Source: an uncultured Cellvibrionales bacterium
GTDB taxonomy: Bacteria > Pseudomonadota > Gammaproteobacteria > Pseudomonadales > GM7GCV1
DNA length: 48,874 nt
Assembly: GCA_913063225.1 (NCBI GenBank)
Contig: CAJXYP010000006.1
Span: forward strand, 69,607-118,480
Direction: 5' to 3'
Both the position numbers and the translations under genes were made by a program. The notes beneath the pieces are model-generated. The model was given only the letters and a program-made list of their open reading frames with translations, was not told the DNA's origin and ran no database searches. This document shows positions 35,576 through 43,868 of this stretch, piece after piece (the stretch's first letter is position 1; the number at the start of each line of letters is the position of its first letter).

Positions 35576-35597
35576 TTATTGACTTCGAAGTCAATAA
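35576..35597. promoter_or_regulatory. Perfect 22-bp palindrome, LacI-type operator
   Basis: TTATTGACTTC and its exact reverse complement GAAGTCAATAA meet at a central CG. The site ends 15 bases before the lipoprotein hydrolase ATG, just before its GGAG, and lies 161 bp (centre to centre) from the operator near the hisD-like gene. Confidence 0.85.
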
Positions 35598-35612
35598 GTG
35601 GAGAATTGGCGC

Positions 35613-37115
35613 ATGACAATATATAGGCCAACGCAGAGCGTCATTAATAAGCAGTCGAAACCCTTGGCTCTGCTGCTTCAAGCGCTCTGCATACTGGTGC
35701 TGATTTCTTGCGAAAACACGGTTACTAGTGATGCATGTATCGATGAAAGCCTCTGTATCGACTCTCTCGATAATCTAAGTATCGAGGCTCTACGCTCTCG
35801 AACCTACGACACTACCATTCTGGTTGCTCAACAACTTGGCAGCCCGAACCAACCAACCTCCTACTCAGATTATTTCAGTAGCGATGGAACTGCCCCCTAC
35901 CCGAGCTACATGATCAGTTACGATTCGGACGGCCTAAATAATTATGCGCGCATCGATATTCCGGTTAGCTCCGCGCCTGAGGCCGGCTTCCCTGTTTTGG
36001 TATTTGCTCACGGATGGGTTGGAATCGAAGGCGCACCCTATTACAACTTTGGTTACGAGCCAGAATCTTTCTATGGCGAATTGGTAGATACCTATGTCGA
36101 TGCTGGCTATTTGGTAATCACACCCGGCTACCGTGGCCATGGAACTATCGATAACCGTCCCGCGGGTGGAATCGAATATATGCAGGCTTGGGACAACGGC
36201 AGTTATTTAATGCCAACCTTCTATGCCATTGATCTGCTAAACCTGATCGAAGGTCTTGATCAAATCAGCGCCCTTGATTGGAAAGACCCACTTCAAAATC
36301 AGGTGCAGCTGAACCTCGGCTCTATTAATTTGCTTGCCCACTCCCAAGGCGGCGATGTCGCACTAACCGCACTAGCAATCTCCGGGAAAGGCAGCAGTAT
36401 CAAACACCCCTTCTCCGCCGCCTCTATCTGGTCCGGCAATATTCCCGATCGCTTTACCCAAGCCAATACCTTTGGTGCCATGGCCTCTAGCCTACAAGCA
36501 TTTATGTCTGGCGATGGCAGCTGGACCGGAAGCGCCCTAGGACAAGATGGAAGCCTTAATCCAGATTTTATATTTGCTTGGCCGGCGGACTGGATAGGCA
36601 CTCTTGATACCAGCTCTGAAGACTGGACTTGGCAAATCGAGCAATGGGACTCAGCAAGCGTTGAGGCAGCTACCGCGGGAAAATACCAAGAGATGTACAA
36701 CACATTAAACAGCCTTGTGAGAGATACAGATTCAGCGGCCTTTGAGATCGGTCGCACCGAGACCGGCAAGCTACAAATTACTCATTCCCAAGAAATAGTT
36801 AAAGCAATGAACGCCATTGGTGGTTTCGGCGCGGAGCGGTATCTAAGCGAACCACTAGCTCTACATTTTTCGGACCGTGATTATTACTCATTTCCCGCAT
36901 GGAATAAGGGGCTTTCCGAACGCGTGAATAATATTGGCGGTCAGAGCTATAGTTTCGAATATCCGGGTAATACTCATTCCTTGAAACGCAGCAGCCACCT
37001 ATGGTTTTCCCCAACCGGAACCGAAGATGGGTACAAACAAGCAATCCAACGGGACCTATTGCTATTTTCTGGACAAGACCCCAATTTAGAAGCTACTAAA
37101 TCCATATTGCCGTGA
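35613..37115 (+). CDS. Lipoprotein alpha/beta hydrolase (esterase/lipase-like)
   Basis: The product has a lipoprotein signal (ALLLQALCILVLISC, Cys about residue 33) and should be membrane-anchored and exported. The hydrolase core has VLVFAHGWVGIEG (oxyanion site), INLLAHSQGGDVALTAL (nucleophile Ser in HSQGG), LALHFSDRDYYSFPAW (likely Asp) and YPGNTHSLKRSS (likely His). At about 500 residues it is larger than simple esterases, with a middle insertion. The open frame begins with GTG 35598, but ATG 35613, with GGAG at 35600-35603, gives a cleaner signal. It is the first gene of the + strand set and is preceded by a LacI-type palindrome. It probably cleaves an ester in the envelope before uptake. 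Confidence 0.82.
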   Translation: MTIYRPTQSVINKQSKPLALLLQALCILVLISCENTVTSDACIDESLCIDSLDNLSIEALRSRTYDTTILVAQQLGSPNQPTSYSDYFSSDGTAPYPSYMISYDSDGLNNYARIDIPVSSAPEAGFPVLVFAHGWVGIEGAPYYNFGYEPESFYGELVDTYVDAGYLVITPGYRGHGTIDNRPAGGIEYMQAWDNGSYLMPTFYAIDLLNLIEGLDQISALDWKDPLQNQVQLNLGSINLLAHSQGGDVALTALAISGKGSSIKHPFSAASIWSGNIPDRFTQANTFGAMASSLQAFMSGDGSWTGSALGQDGSLNPDFIFAWPADWIGTLDTSSEDWTWQIEQWDSASVEAATAGKYQEMYNTLNSLVRDTDSAAFEIGRTETGKLQITHSQEIVKAMNAIGGFGAERYLSEPLALHFSDRDYYSFPAWNKGLSERVNNIGGQSYSFEYPGNTHSLKRSSHLWFSPTGTEDGYKQAIQRDLLLFSGQDPNLEATKSILP

Positions 37116-37127
37116 AAGGCCTTACCT

Positions 37128-37892
37128 ATGAATAATTACAAACCAACAAACAAGATACTGGATACCTTTTCCCTAACCGGGAAGGTGGCATTGGTTACCG
37201 GTGCCGGCAAAGGCATTGGCCGGGCCTGTGCGTACCTGCTAGCTGATGCCGGAGCCAAGGTTATAGCTGTCGCCCGCACTGAGTCAGATTTGCAGAGCCT
37301 TTCACAAAAGTACGGAACCCAGATCGAAACCTGGACTGAAGATACCACTAGTGATCAGTTTCTAGAGCGATTAGCCCAACTGGATAAGTTGGATGTATTG
37401 GTAAATAACGTTGGTACTAACAAGCCCGAGTTAATGGTCGATGTGGAAGCTGAAACCCTGGACCGAGTACTGTCTATTAATGTTCGTGCAGCTTTTATGG
37501 TAGCCCAGGGTGCAGCGCGAATAATGCTTAATCAAGGCAGCGGCTCCATTATTCATATGTCCTCTCAAATGGGACACATAGGTGCAAAAAACCGCACGGT
37601 GTATTGCATGACTAAGCACGCCATTGAAGGTTTGAGTAAAGCCATGGCTGTGGAGATGGCACCGGATGGTGTCCGGGTTAATTGCGTTGCTCCCACCTTT
37701 ATTGAGACCACTCTCACCAAGCCAATGTTTGAAGACGAGGAGTTCAAACGGCAGGCGTTGGGGCATATCCCGATGAACAAAATCGGCCAAGTAGAAGATG
37801 TCGCCGCGGCGGTTCTATACCTAGCTAGTGATGCCTCAAAAATGGTAACTGGCGATAGCCTAAAGGTAGATGGCGGCTGGACCGCCCACTAA
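37128..37892 (+). CDS. Short-chain dehydrogenase/reductase (SDR)
   Basis: The 254-residue classical SDR has the cofactor loop TGAGKGIG near residue 25, LVNNVG, the active-site Ser in IIHMSSQMG, YCMTK (Tyr and Lys) and the C-terminal VTGDSLKVDGGWTAH. It should oxidise or reduce a secondary alcohol/ketone with NAD(P). AVARTES after the second strand suggests NADP may be accepted, but this is uncertain. It starts 12 bases after the hydrolase stop and stands before two tandem SnoaL genes. Together with the HisD-like enzyme it gives the island two alcohol-oxidising steps. Confidence 0.94.
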   Translation: MNNYKPTNKILDTFSLTGKVALVTGAGKGIGRACAYLLADAGAKVIAVARTESDLQSLSQKYGTQIETWTEDTTSDQFLERLAQLDKLDVLVNNVGTNKPELMVDVEAETLDRVLSINVRAAFMVAQGAARIMLNQGSGSIIHMSSQMGHIGAKNRTVYCMTKHAIEGLSKAMAVEMAPDGVRVNCVAPTFIETTLTKPMFEDEEFKRQALGHIPMNKIGQVEDVAAAVLYLASDASKMVTGDSLKVDGGWTAH

Positions 37893-37922
37893 TTCGATTC
37901 CATAACCAGAGTATAAAAAACA

Positions 37923-39086
37923 GTGCCTACTAGAATGACTAATTCGAGAAATCATCATCCGGCGAATGCTTTGGATCGTGAGCATATGCCTAGTGATTAC
38001 AAGGTATCTCTTGATCAGTATTTCAGCCGAAACTCAGTCGGCAAAGGGTATCGGGAAGGCGAACTACGCATACCCGAGAACTTTGGCCCCAAGCAGTCTA
38101 TGCAAGCGTTTGAAGGCTGTTATAAAAATATTATTGATTACATTGTCCGCATTACTCATAAAATCTGGGAAGACAGAGATGTTGAATATATCGGCGATAC
38201 CTACTCGCCCAACTCCCTGGTGTTTGACGATTACGGGCTACAACTTGGCAATAAAAAAATCATCGCCGACACACATCACACCACCAGAGCCTTTTCAGAC
38301 ATTCAACTTATCGCCGATGAAGTTGTTTGGGCAGGCAATGACGAAATTGGATTCCACACTTCCCATCGCACCCTTATTCGCGGAACCAATGACGGCGACA
38401 GCAAATACGGCCCGGCAACTGGAAAGACTGTTGATGTATTAGTAATTGCCAACTGCGTGGCCAAGGACAACGATATTTTCTTAGAACATGTGCTCTATAA
38501 CAATTCGAGCCTAGTACACCAACTGGGCTTGGATTTAAATGACACTGTCCAGAAAATGCTTGCCGACAAACCTGCAGGATGGCCGCGGACTGATCAGATC
38601 TGGAATGAATTGAGGGCAGCCGGTAGTCCGGAACAACCCATTTCCATCTCTTCTCCAATAGCGGGGTTTGACCCAGACGAGTATGTTCGCAATCACAGCA
38701 ATGCCATTTGGAACCTTGCGGATGAAGAAACTCTGCGCAACAACTACAAGCCGGATTTTGCATTCCAAGGCCCTACGGGTCGAGCATTTAGCGGCATAGA
38801 CATATATCGTAAGTGGCGCGACTCAACCCGCGCGATCTTTCCGGATATCGAATTTCAAATGGACGAAGTCTATTGGATGGGTAATGACCAAGAAGGCTAC
38901 ATAACTTCTGAGCGCTGGAGCGCGATTGCGACCCACACCGGAGTTGGCCTCTATGGAGAACCCACGGGCGCTCTAGTTCAAATCTGGGGGATTACCCAAC
39001 GAAGCATCCTAAACGGCAAAATTCAAAATGAGTGGGCGCTCTTTAATGAGCTAGATTTGATGATGCAAATCGCTGCCGCTCGATAA
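37923..39086 (+). CDS. Tandem SnoaL/NTF2-like protein (copy C, divergent)
   Basis: This 387-residue protein also seems to hold two SnoaL-like domains, but of a different subtype from copies A, B and D. Domain 1 (about 55-200) has IIDYIVRITHKIWEDRDVEYIGDTYSPNSLVFDDYG and FSDIQLIADEVVWAGNDEIGFHTSHRTLIRG. Domain 2 (about 245-385) has IWNLADEETLRNNYKPDFAFQGPTGRAFSGIDIYRKWRDSTRAIFPDIEFQMDEVYWMGNDQEGYITSERWSA. The WxGND...GF/Y-TS pattern recurs in both halves, which supports internal duplication. The start is uncertain: GTG 37923, ATG 37935 or ATG 37986. It lies between the SDR gene and SnoaL copy D. Confidence 0.75.
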   Translation: MPTRMTNSRNHHPANALDREHMPSDYKVSLDQYFSRNSVGKGYREGELRIPENFGPKQSMQAFEGCYKNIIDYIVRITHKIWEDRDVEYIGDTYSPNSLVFDDYGLQLGNKKIIADTHHTTRAFSDIQLIADEVVWAGNDEIGFHTSHRTLIRGTNDGDSKYGPATGKTVDVLVIANCVAKDNDIFLEHVLYNNSSLVHQLGLDLNDTVQKMLADKPAGWPRTDQIWNELRAAGSPEQPISISSPIAGFDPDEYVRNHSNAIWNLADEETLRNNYKPDFAFQGPTGRAFSGIDIYRKWRDSTRAIFPDIEFQMDEVYWMGNDQEGYITSERWSAIATHTGVGLYGEPTGALVQIWGITQRSILNGKIQNEWALFNELDLMMQIAAAR

Positions 39087-39112
39087 CACCAATTTACACA
39101 GAGAAACAAATA

Positions 39113-40117
39113 ATGACGGACCTGCAAAGTAGCAAGGCACTAGTAGCTCAGTATTACAAAGAGCTAGATAGCAGCACTGGCGACTCTATCAATAAAGTCA
39201 TCGGTAATTTCACTTCCGACGACTATCTTTGGCGGGGAATGCATCCTTTCTACGAGCAACATAGCGCTAATGATGTCGCCGACGTTTTTTGGAAGCCTTT
39301 TCGAGAGAGCTTTGCCCCCATCCAACGCCGCCAAGATATCTTTATGGCGGGTAACAATCAGATCGACGACGGCCAAAGCCAATGGGTTTGCAGCATGGGC
39401 CATATGATGGGCTTGTTTGATACTGCATGGCTTGGTATTCCACCGACGGGCAAGATGGTTTTTTTGCGTTACTGCGAATTCCACCGAGTCGCCGGTGGCA
39501 AGATCCAAGAAACAGCTCTTTTCTGCGACATAATCAGCGTTATGAAACAGGCTGGATTGCAGCCCTTGCCCATGCAAACCGGCGCGGAGTTACTTACCCC
39601 CGGACCGCGCAGCCATAATGGACTAATGTTCGAGGAACAAGATCCAGCCGAGAGCGCAAAAACCCTAGCCCTTATGAACCATATGACGGACGACCTGGTT
39701 GGCTCTGGCATGCACTCAGATCCTGACGAACTTTCCGTTACCTGGCATGAAGATATGATTTGGTTTGGACCCTCTGGCATCGGCGCTACCTATACTCAAG
39801 AACGCTATGAAAAGCAGCATCAGGGTCCTTTTGGCGAGCACTTAGACGAAATTATATTTAACGGACATATAGCTCGGTTCGCTGAAGGTGAATTTGGCGG
39901 CTGGTTTGGCTGGGCCAACTTAAGCATGAAGTCCACCGGTGGATTTATGGGGCTAACGGGCAGCGACGTTAGGGCGGAAATGCGCGTAGTTGATATATAC
40001 CGTAGAGAAGACGACAAGCTTGCCGAAAATTGGATATTCATTGACCTACTGCACTTCTTATCTATGCAGGGGCTAGATGTACTAGGTCGGCTAAAAGGTA
40101 TCTCCCGAACAGATTAA
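39113..40117 (+). CDS. Tandem SnoaL/NTF2-like protein (copy D)
   Basis: The 334-residue protein aligns end to end with copy A at 24472. Shared segments are FWKPF, PIQRRQDIFMAG, LGIPPTGKMVFLRYCEFHRVAGGKI, ALFCDIISVMKQAGLQPLPMQTGAE, WHEDMIWFGPSGIGATYT, FNGHIARFAEGEF and RAEMRVVDIYRREDDKLAENWIFIDL. By eye about half the positions are identical. The fold assignment is two SnoaL-like domains, with no signal peptide. Conserved Trp, His and Asp in the WHEDMIW segment may line an active site. It is followed by symporter copy 2, mirroring the copy A/symporter 1 neighbourhood. Confidence 0.75.
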   Translation: MTDLQSSKALVAQYYKELDSSTGDSINKVIGNFTSDDYLWRGMHPFYEQHSANDVADVFWKPFRESFAPIQRRQDIFMAGNNQIDDGQSQWVCSMGHMMGLFDTAWLGIPPTGKMVFLRYCEFHRVAGGKIQETALFCDIISVMKQAGLQPLPMQTGAELLTPGPRSHNGLMFEEQDPAESAKTLALMNHMTDDLVGSGMHSDPDELSVTWHEDMIWFGPSGIGATYTQERYEKQHQGPFGEHLDEIIFNGHIARFAEGEFGGWFGWANLSMKSTGGFMGLTGSDVRAEMRVVDIYRREDDKLAENWIFIDLLHFLSMQGLDVLGRLKGISRTD

Positions 40118-40178
40118 GACGCTAGTCAAACTAGCCAATTTATTCAATCAAACAAAAACACTCATTAGGGGCGGAGCA

Positions 40179-41786
40179 ATGACTAATTTTGGAATTCTAG
40201 ACTGGTCCATCGTGGGCGGTTATATGGCCTTCGCCTTGATAATGGGCATTGTCCTTAGTCGACGAGTTAAAACTGCGGAGCACTATTACTTAGGAGAGAG
40301 AAATCTTCCTTGGTGGGCCGTAGGCTTTTCCGTAATTGCGACTTATGTTGGCGCCCTCGCTTTTTTAGGTGGCCCCGCCTGGTCCTATACCGATGGTTTT
40401 GCGGTTATCTTTATCCATATCAATTACCCCATCGCTGTTTTTGTAGTGGTTAGCGTATTTTTGCCCTTCTTCTACAACAGCGGCGTCGCCTCCATCTACG
40501 ACTATCTTGAAAACCGCTTTGGTGTGCGTTCGCGCACCCTAATGTCCGGCATATTTCTATTTGGCAATATCGCCTATTCCGGGATCATGCTCTACACCAC
40601 CGCCCTGATGCTGCAATTTATTACCGGAATCGATGTAGTAGCTGCCATCCTAATAATTGCGGCCGTAGCTTTGGCCTACACCACATTGGGCGGCATCACT
40701 GCGGTTATCTGGACCGACGTCGCACAGGTGCTTATTTTGCTGGTCGGCCTGTTTGTGATTCTGTATCAGCTAATAGGTCACTTACCAGATGGTCTTGCAG
40801 GATCTCTTTCTCAGCTCAAAGCAGAAGGCCTTACGGATCCCTTTAACTTCAGCATGGACCCCTCATTAGTGGCAACGGTCTGGACCGGCATAGTCGCGAT
40901 GTCGATATACCACGTAGTAGTCTATGGCGTGAACCAGATGATGATTCAGCGCACCCTAACTGCAGCCTCCATCGGCGACGCCAAAAAATCCTACATCATG
41001 ATGGGCTATTGCTCGGTTTTGATATTTATCCTGCTATTTCTAATTGGCATATTATTGAACAGCTACTTCCAAGGCCGCGAGTTTGAAAACGGCAATACCA
41101 TAATTCTTGAATTTATTGCGGTCGTGGGCGTACCCGGCCTGATGGGAATTATCACTGCGGCGGTTGTAGCGGCGGCCATGTCCAGTTTGGATTCGAGCCT
41201 AAATTCCATGGCAACCGTAACCACCTTAGATTTCTATCAGCAATTCTTTAAAAAGGACGGCAGCCCAGCTCACTACCTGAAAGCTACACGACTTTTCACA
41301 ATAGCCTGGGGCGTAATTATTGTTATCCCGGCAATTATTTTTATTAAAAGCGATGGCTCTGTCCTAGAGATTCTAAGCAAGATTGGCTCCTTTTTAGTTG
41401 GAGCCAAACTCAGCAGCTACGGACTCGGGTTCTTCTCAAAACACACCACTGAACGCGGACTATTGGTTGGGGTAGTAATCGGGTTTTTAAGCTTATGGGC
41501 GCTGGAAACCTATGCCGATGTAGCCTGGCCTTGGTACTGCGCAATTGGCGGCATTGTAAGCGTGGTCTTTGGTTGGGGCGCCAGCGTTGTTCTGGATGGC
41601 TGGCAAGAGGAATATCACCCCTATACTATTCGTGGACAGGCAAAACTATTTGCCGAGGAAAACCGCCCTACGATGGATAAGGGCTGGTACCTATTACCCG
41701 GTAAGGTAGATTCCAAATCCTGGTATTTACTCTGGTTCTTTGCCGGGTCTTTGCTTGTGCTTTATCTAATTCAAAAACTAATCTGA
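40179..41786 (+). CDS. Sodium:solute symporter, SSS family (copy 2)
   Basis: The 535-residue membrane protein is a close paralogue of the symporter at 25490. Both start FGIL, carry LPWWAVGFSVIATYVGALAFLGGPAWSYTDG-type signatures, NQMMIQRTL, GREFENGNTIILEF and AAAMSSLDSSLNSMATVTTLDFY, and end with a KVDS-SWYL-tail. About half or more of the residues match by eye. It should import a related solute with sodium. GGGGCGGAG lies just before the ATG at 40179. Its stop overlaps the stop of the convergent TPR-sulfotransferase gene by 9 bases. Confidence 0.93.
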   Translation: MTNFGILDWSIVGGYMAFALIMGIVLSRRVKTAEHYYLGERNLPWWAVGFSVIATYVGALAFLGGPAWSYTDGFAVIFIHINYPIAVFVVVSVFLPFFYNSGVASIYDYLENRFGVRSRTLMSGIFLFGNIAYSGIMLYTTALMLQFITGIDVVAAILIIAAVALAYTTLGGITAVIWTDVAQVLILLVGLFVILYQLIGHLPDGLAGSLSQLKAEGLTDPFNFSMDPSLVATVWTGIVAMSIYHVVVYGVNQMMIQRTLTAASIGDAKKSYIMMGYCSVLIFILLFLIGILLNSYFQGREFENGNTIILEFIAVVGVPGLMGIITAAVVAAAMSSLDSSLNSMATVTTLDFYQQFFKKDGSPAHYLKATRLFTIAWGVIIVIPAIIFIKSDGSVLEILSKIGSFLVGAKLSSYGLGFFSKHTTERGLLVGVVIGFLSLWALETYADVAWPWYCAIGGIVSVVFGWGASVVLDGWQEEYHPYTIRGQAKLFAEENRPTMDKGWYLLPGKVDSKSWYLLWFFAGSLLVLYLIQKLI

Positions 41787-43745
41787 GCCGAACAACCTAG
41801 CTAAGAAACTGGGTTTTTTTTTAGGTTCCTCCTGCAGCTTTGCGCCCACTTTGGTGACGGGCTCAGCTGCAACCTCTGCACCGGGTCTAAGCTCAGGGCT
41901 TAGGCTTTCAATAAGCGGGCCCAGATGCGCTTCGTATTTTTTCCAGGCCTGCACCGCGTCGCTATATATTGGTTCGCGCACCTGGCTGGCACTGGGCGTT
42001 CTAACCAAGCTTTTAGATTTATGGAACTCTAATACGGAATCTTCGTAGGGAAGATCTAAGAACTCAAACATCCTGCGGCTTTGCGCTTCTATATCGGCGA
42101 CAGTCTCTTCGTATTGCACATCCAATATTCGACCCGACAGCATCTTTTGCCATTGCTTCATCAGCTTCCAGTAATCGCTATATTTTGTTCCCAAGGCTTT
42201 TAGATCATGAGCAAAGCTTTGGGCACCAGCGAAGGGCAGCTTATATATGGAAAAACAGGTATCAACCGGATCGCGAACACAGTGGATGAATTTGGCATTT
42301 GGCAGCGCCATGCTCAACAGGCCAATGTGTGGGAAATTCAGTGGCGTATTGTCAATAACATAAACCTGATCTGACAGGGATTCTGGGTAGCGGCCGGTGT
42401 ACTCACGTCCCAGCTGACCGATCTCTTCGAGGCTGAGATTATCTATACCTTCGGGGTACTCCGTTCCAATTTTTTTCACAACACTAGCCGCCATATCGTA
42501 GGCAAAACTCACCTCTCCAAGGCTGGAAATGCTGCTATGGCTAGCCAATATCTGTCCGGTAAGCGTAGTTCCGGATCTTGGCATGCCAATAATAAATAGC
42601 GGTGCATTCAGTTGAGGCGCCGAACTCAGCTTTAATCTGGACACATTGTTAGATAGAGCCTCTGCTACGGCTTGATAATAGGTTCGAGTATCGAGTTCGT
42701 CATAGGGAAATCTTTTGGCTTCAATATTGTTAGCCTGCCGCCAGGCTTCAAATGCCCGGTCCGGCAGCCCTTCCTTATCGGATGCCACCGCCAATGCGAA
42801 GAATAGATAGCGCCGCTCTTCATCTTTGATATCTGATCTTTCCAACAAAGCTTGCACAGCTGCGACTTCTTCTTCGCTAGTTTTTCGACCCTTTAGCTGA
42901 GCCAATCGGTAGTGGGGTATGGCCTTATCTGGATTCGCCAAAATAGATTTTTGAAAACTCTCACCAGCCGCTGATCTATCACCAGATTGCTCCTGCAGAT
43001 AACCCAATGAATTGTGGGCTTCGGCATATTTTGGTTCCAATTCCAAAAGCTGTTGCAACACATCTTGTGCTGCTTCTGGTTGATCCGATTCGCGATAAGT
43101 ATTGGCCAAGTTGATCATAGCCTTAGGATTGCCGGGCGCTAGATTCAAGACGGTCTGAAACTCTTGTGCAGCCTCTTTAAAAAGCGCTTGCGCTCGATAA
43201 AGATCAGCAAGATTGGAATGTACCTGTGGGGCTTTTGGTGCTAATTCCAAGGCCTTTTCAGCCGCCACTAGGGCCGCATCAAACTGCTTCGTCTCCCTGA
43301 GGGTTGCCGATAAATTACACCAGCATTCTGTGTAGTCCGGCTGAAGTTCAAGTGCACGCTGGTATAAGGGAATAGCTTCTAAAGGAGCGCCCGAGTCAAA
43401 TAGCACACTGCCAAGCGCATTCATTGCAGCGATATTTTTCGGATTTAGAGAAAGGCTCTTCTGTAAAGCTTGTACCGCCTCTTTATAGCGGCCAAATTCT
43501 TTTAGCCCAAGAGCGAAATTGAAAAGCGCCTGCGGATCATCTGGCTTAATCTCTAGCGCTCGCCCAATTAATTCAACTGCCTCGCTTGGTCTCGCGGAGT
43601 TCACGCACAGCGCACCCAATAAATTAAGACCATGGATATGGTTTGGCTCCGACTCGAGAACCTGCCGGTAAAGACTTTCAGCCTCTTTTAGCTTACCCTG
43701 CTGCTGTAAATGCAGTGCCTGCTTTAGCCTTTGCATTGCTTCCAA
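41778..43745 (-). CDS. TPR-repeat sulfotransferase
   Basis: The 655-residue protein joins about nine to ten TPR units (residues 1 to about 330; for example AESLYRQVLESEPNHIHGLNLLG and AIPLYQRALELQPDYTECWCNL) to a PAPS-dependent sulfotransferase domain (about 375-610). PLFIIGMPRSGTTLTGQILASH is the 5'-phosphosulfate loop, and FIHCVRDPVDTCFSIYKLPF the 3'-phosphate site. A low-complexity tail (PVTKVGAKLQEEPKKKPSF) ends it. The TPRs may bind a protein or peptide acceptor. TTG 43745 is preferred as start, since AGGAG stands 7 bases before it; ATG 43736 is the alternative. This family is common in marine bacteria. It lies inside the LacI island but has no operator copy. Confidence 0.88.
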   Translation of the reverse strand: MEAMQRLKQALHLQQQGKLKEAESLYRQVLESEPNHIHGLNLLGALCVNSARPSEAVELIGRALEIKPDDPQALFNFALGLKEFGRYKEAVQALQKSLSLNPKNIAAMNALGSVLFDSGAPLEAIPLYQRALELQPDYTECWCNLSATLRETKQFDAALVAAEKALELAPKAPQVHSNLADLYRAQALFKEAAQEFQTVLNLAPGNPKAMINLANTYRESDQPEAAQDVLQQLLELEPKYAEAHNSLGYLQEQSGDRSAAGESFQKSILANPDKAIPHYRLAQLKGRKTSEEEVAAVQALLERSDIKDEERRYLFFALAVASDKEGLPDRAFEAWRQANNIEAKRFPYDELDTRTYYQAVAEALSNNVSRLKLSSAPQLNAPLFIIGMPRSGTTLTGQILASHSSISSLGEVSFAYDMAASVVKKIGTEYPEGIDNLSLEEIGQLGREYTGRYPESLSDQVYVIDNTPLNFPHIGLLSMALPNAKFIHCVRDPVDTCFSIYKLPFAGAQSFAHDLKALGTKYSDYWKLMKQWQKMLSGRILDVQYEETVADIEAQSRRMFEFLDLPYEDSVLEFHKSKSLVRTPSASQVREPIYSDAVQAWKKYEAHLGPLIESLSPELRPGAEVAAEPVTKVGAKLQEEPKKKPSFLARLFGSD

Positions 43746-43794
43746 ACAGAATCTCCTAAGCGTATTCGGTTATAAACTTTATCGAGCTTTAAGC

Positions 43795-43823
43795 TAAAAA
43801 AAAGCCTCGGAAATCCGAGGCTT
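43795..43823 (-). terminator. Intrinsic terminator of TBDT2
   Basis: AAGCCTCGG (43802-43810) pairs perfectly with CCGAGGCTT (43815-43823) across loop AAAT. The A run before it on the + strand is the T run of the - strand transcript. It lies 46 bases past the TBDT2 stop. Confidence 0.92.
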
Positions 43824-43868
43824 ATAAAGTAATCAAGCGGCATTATACCGCCCTTAGGGGAATGTATC

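Noticed and set aside
36299-36769. 156-codon open frame opposite the lipoprotein hydrolase
   Set aside because: It is an antisense shadow with no recognisable domain.
34086-37892. A complete DHPS sulfonate-degradation locus
   Set aside because: Only an HpsN-like enzyme and an SDR are present; no sulfolactate lyase, hps TRAP transporter or sulfite exporter is visible.
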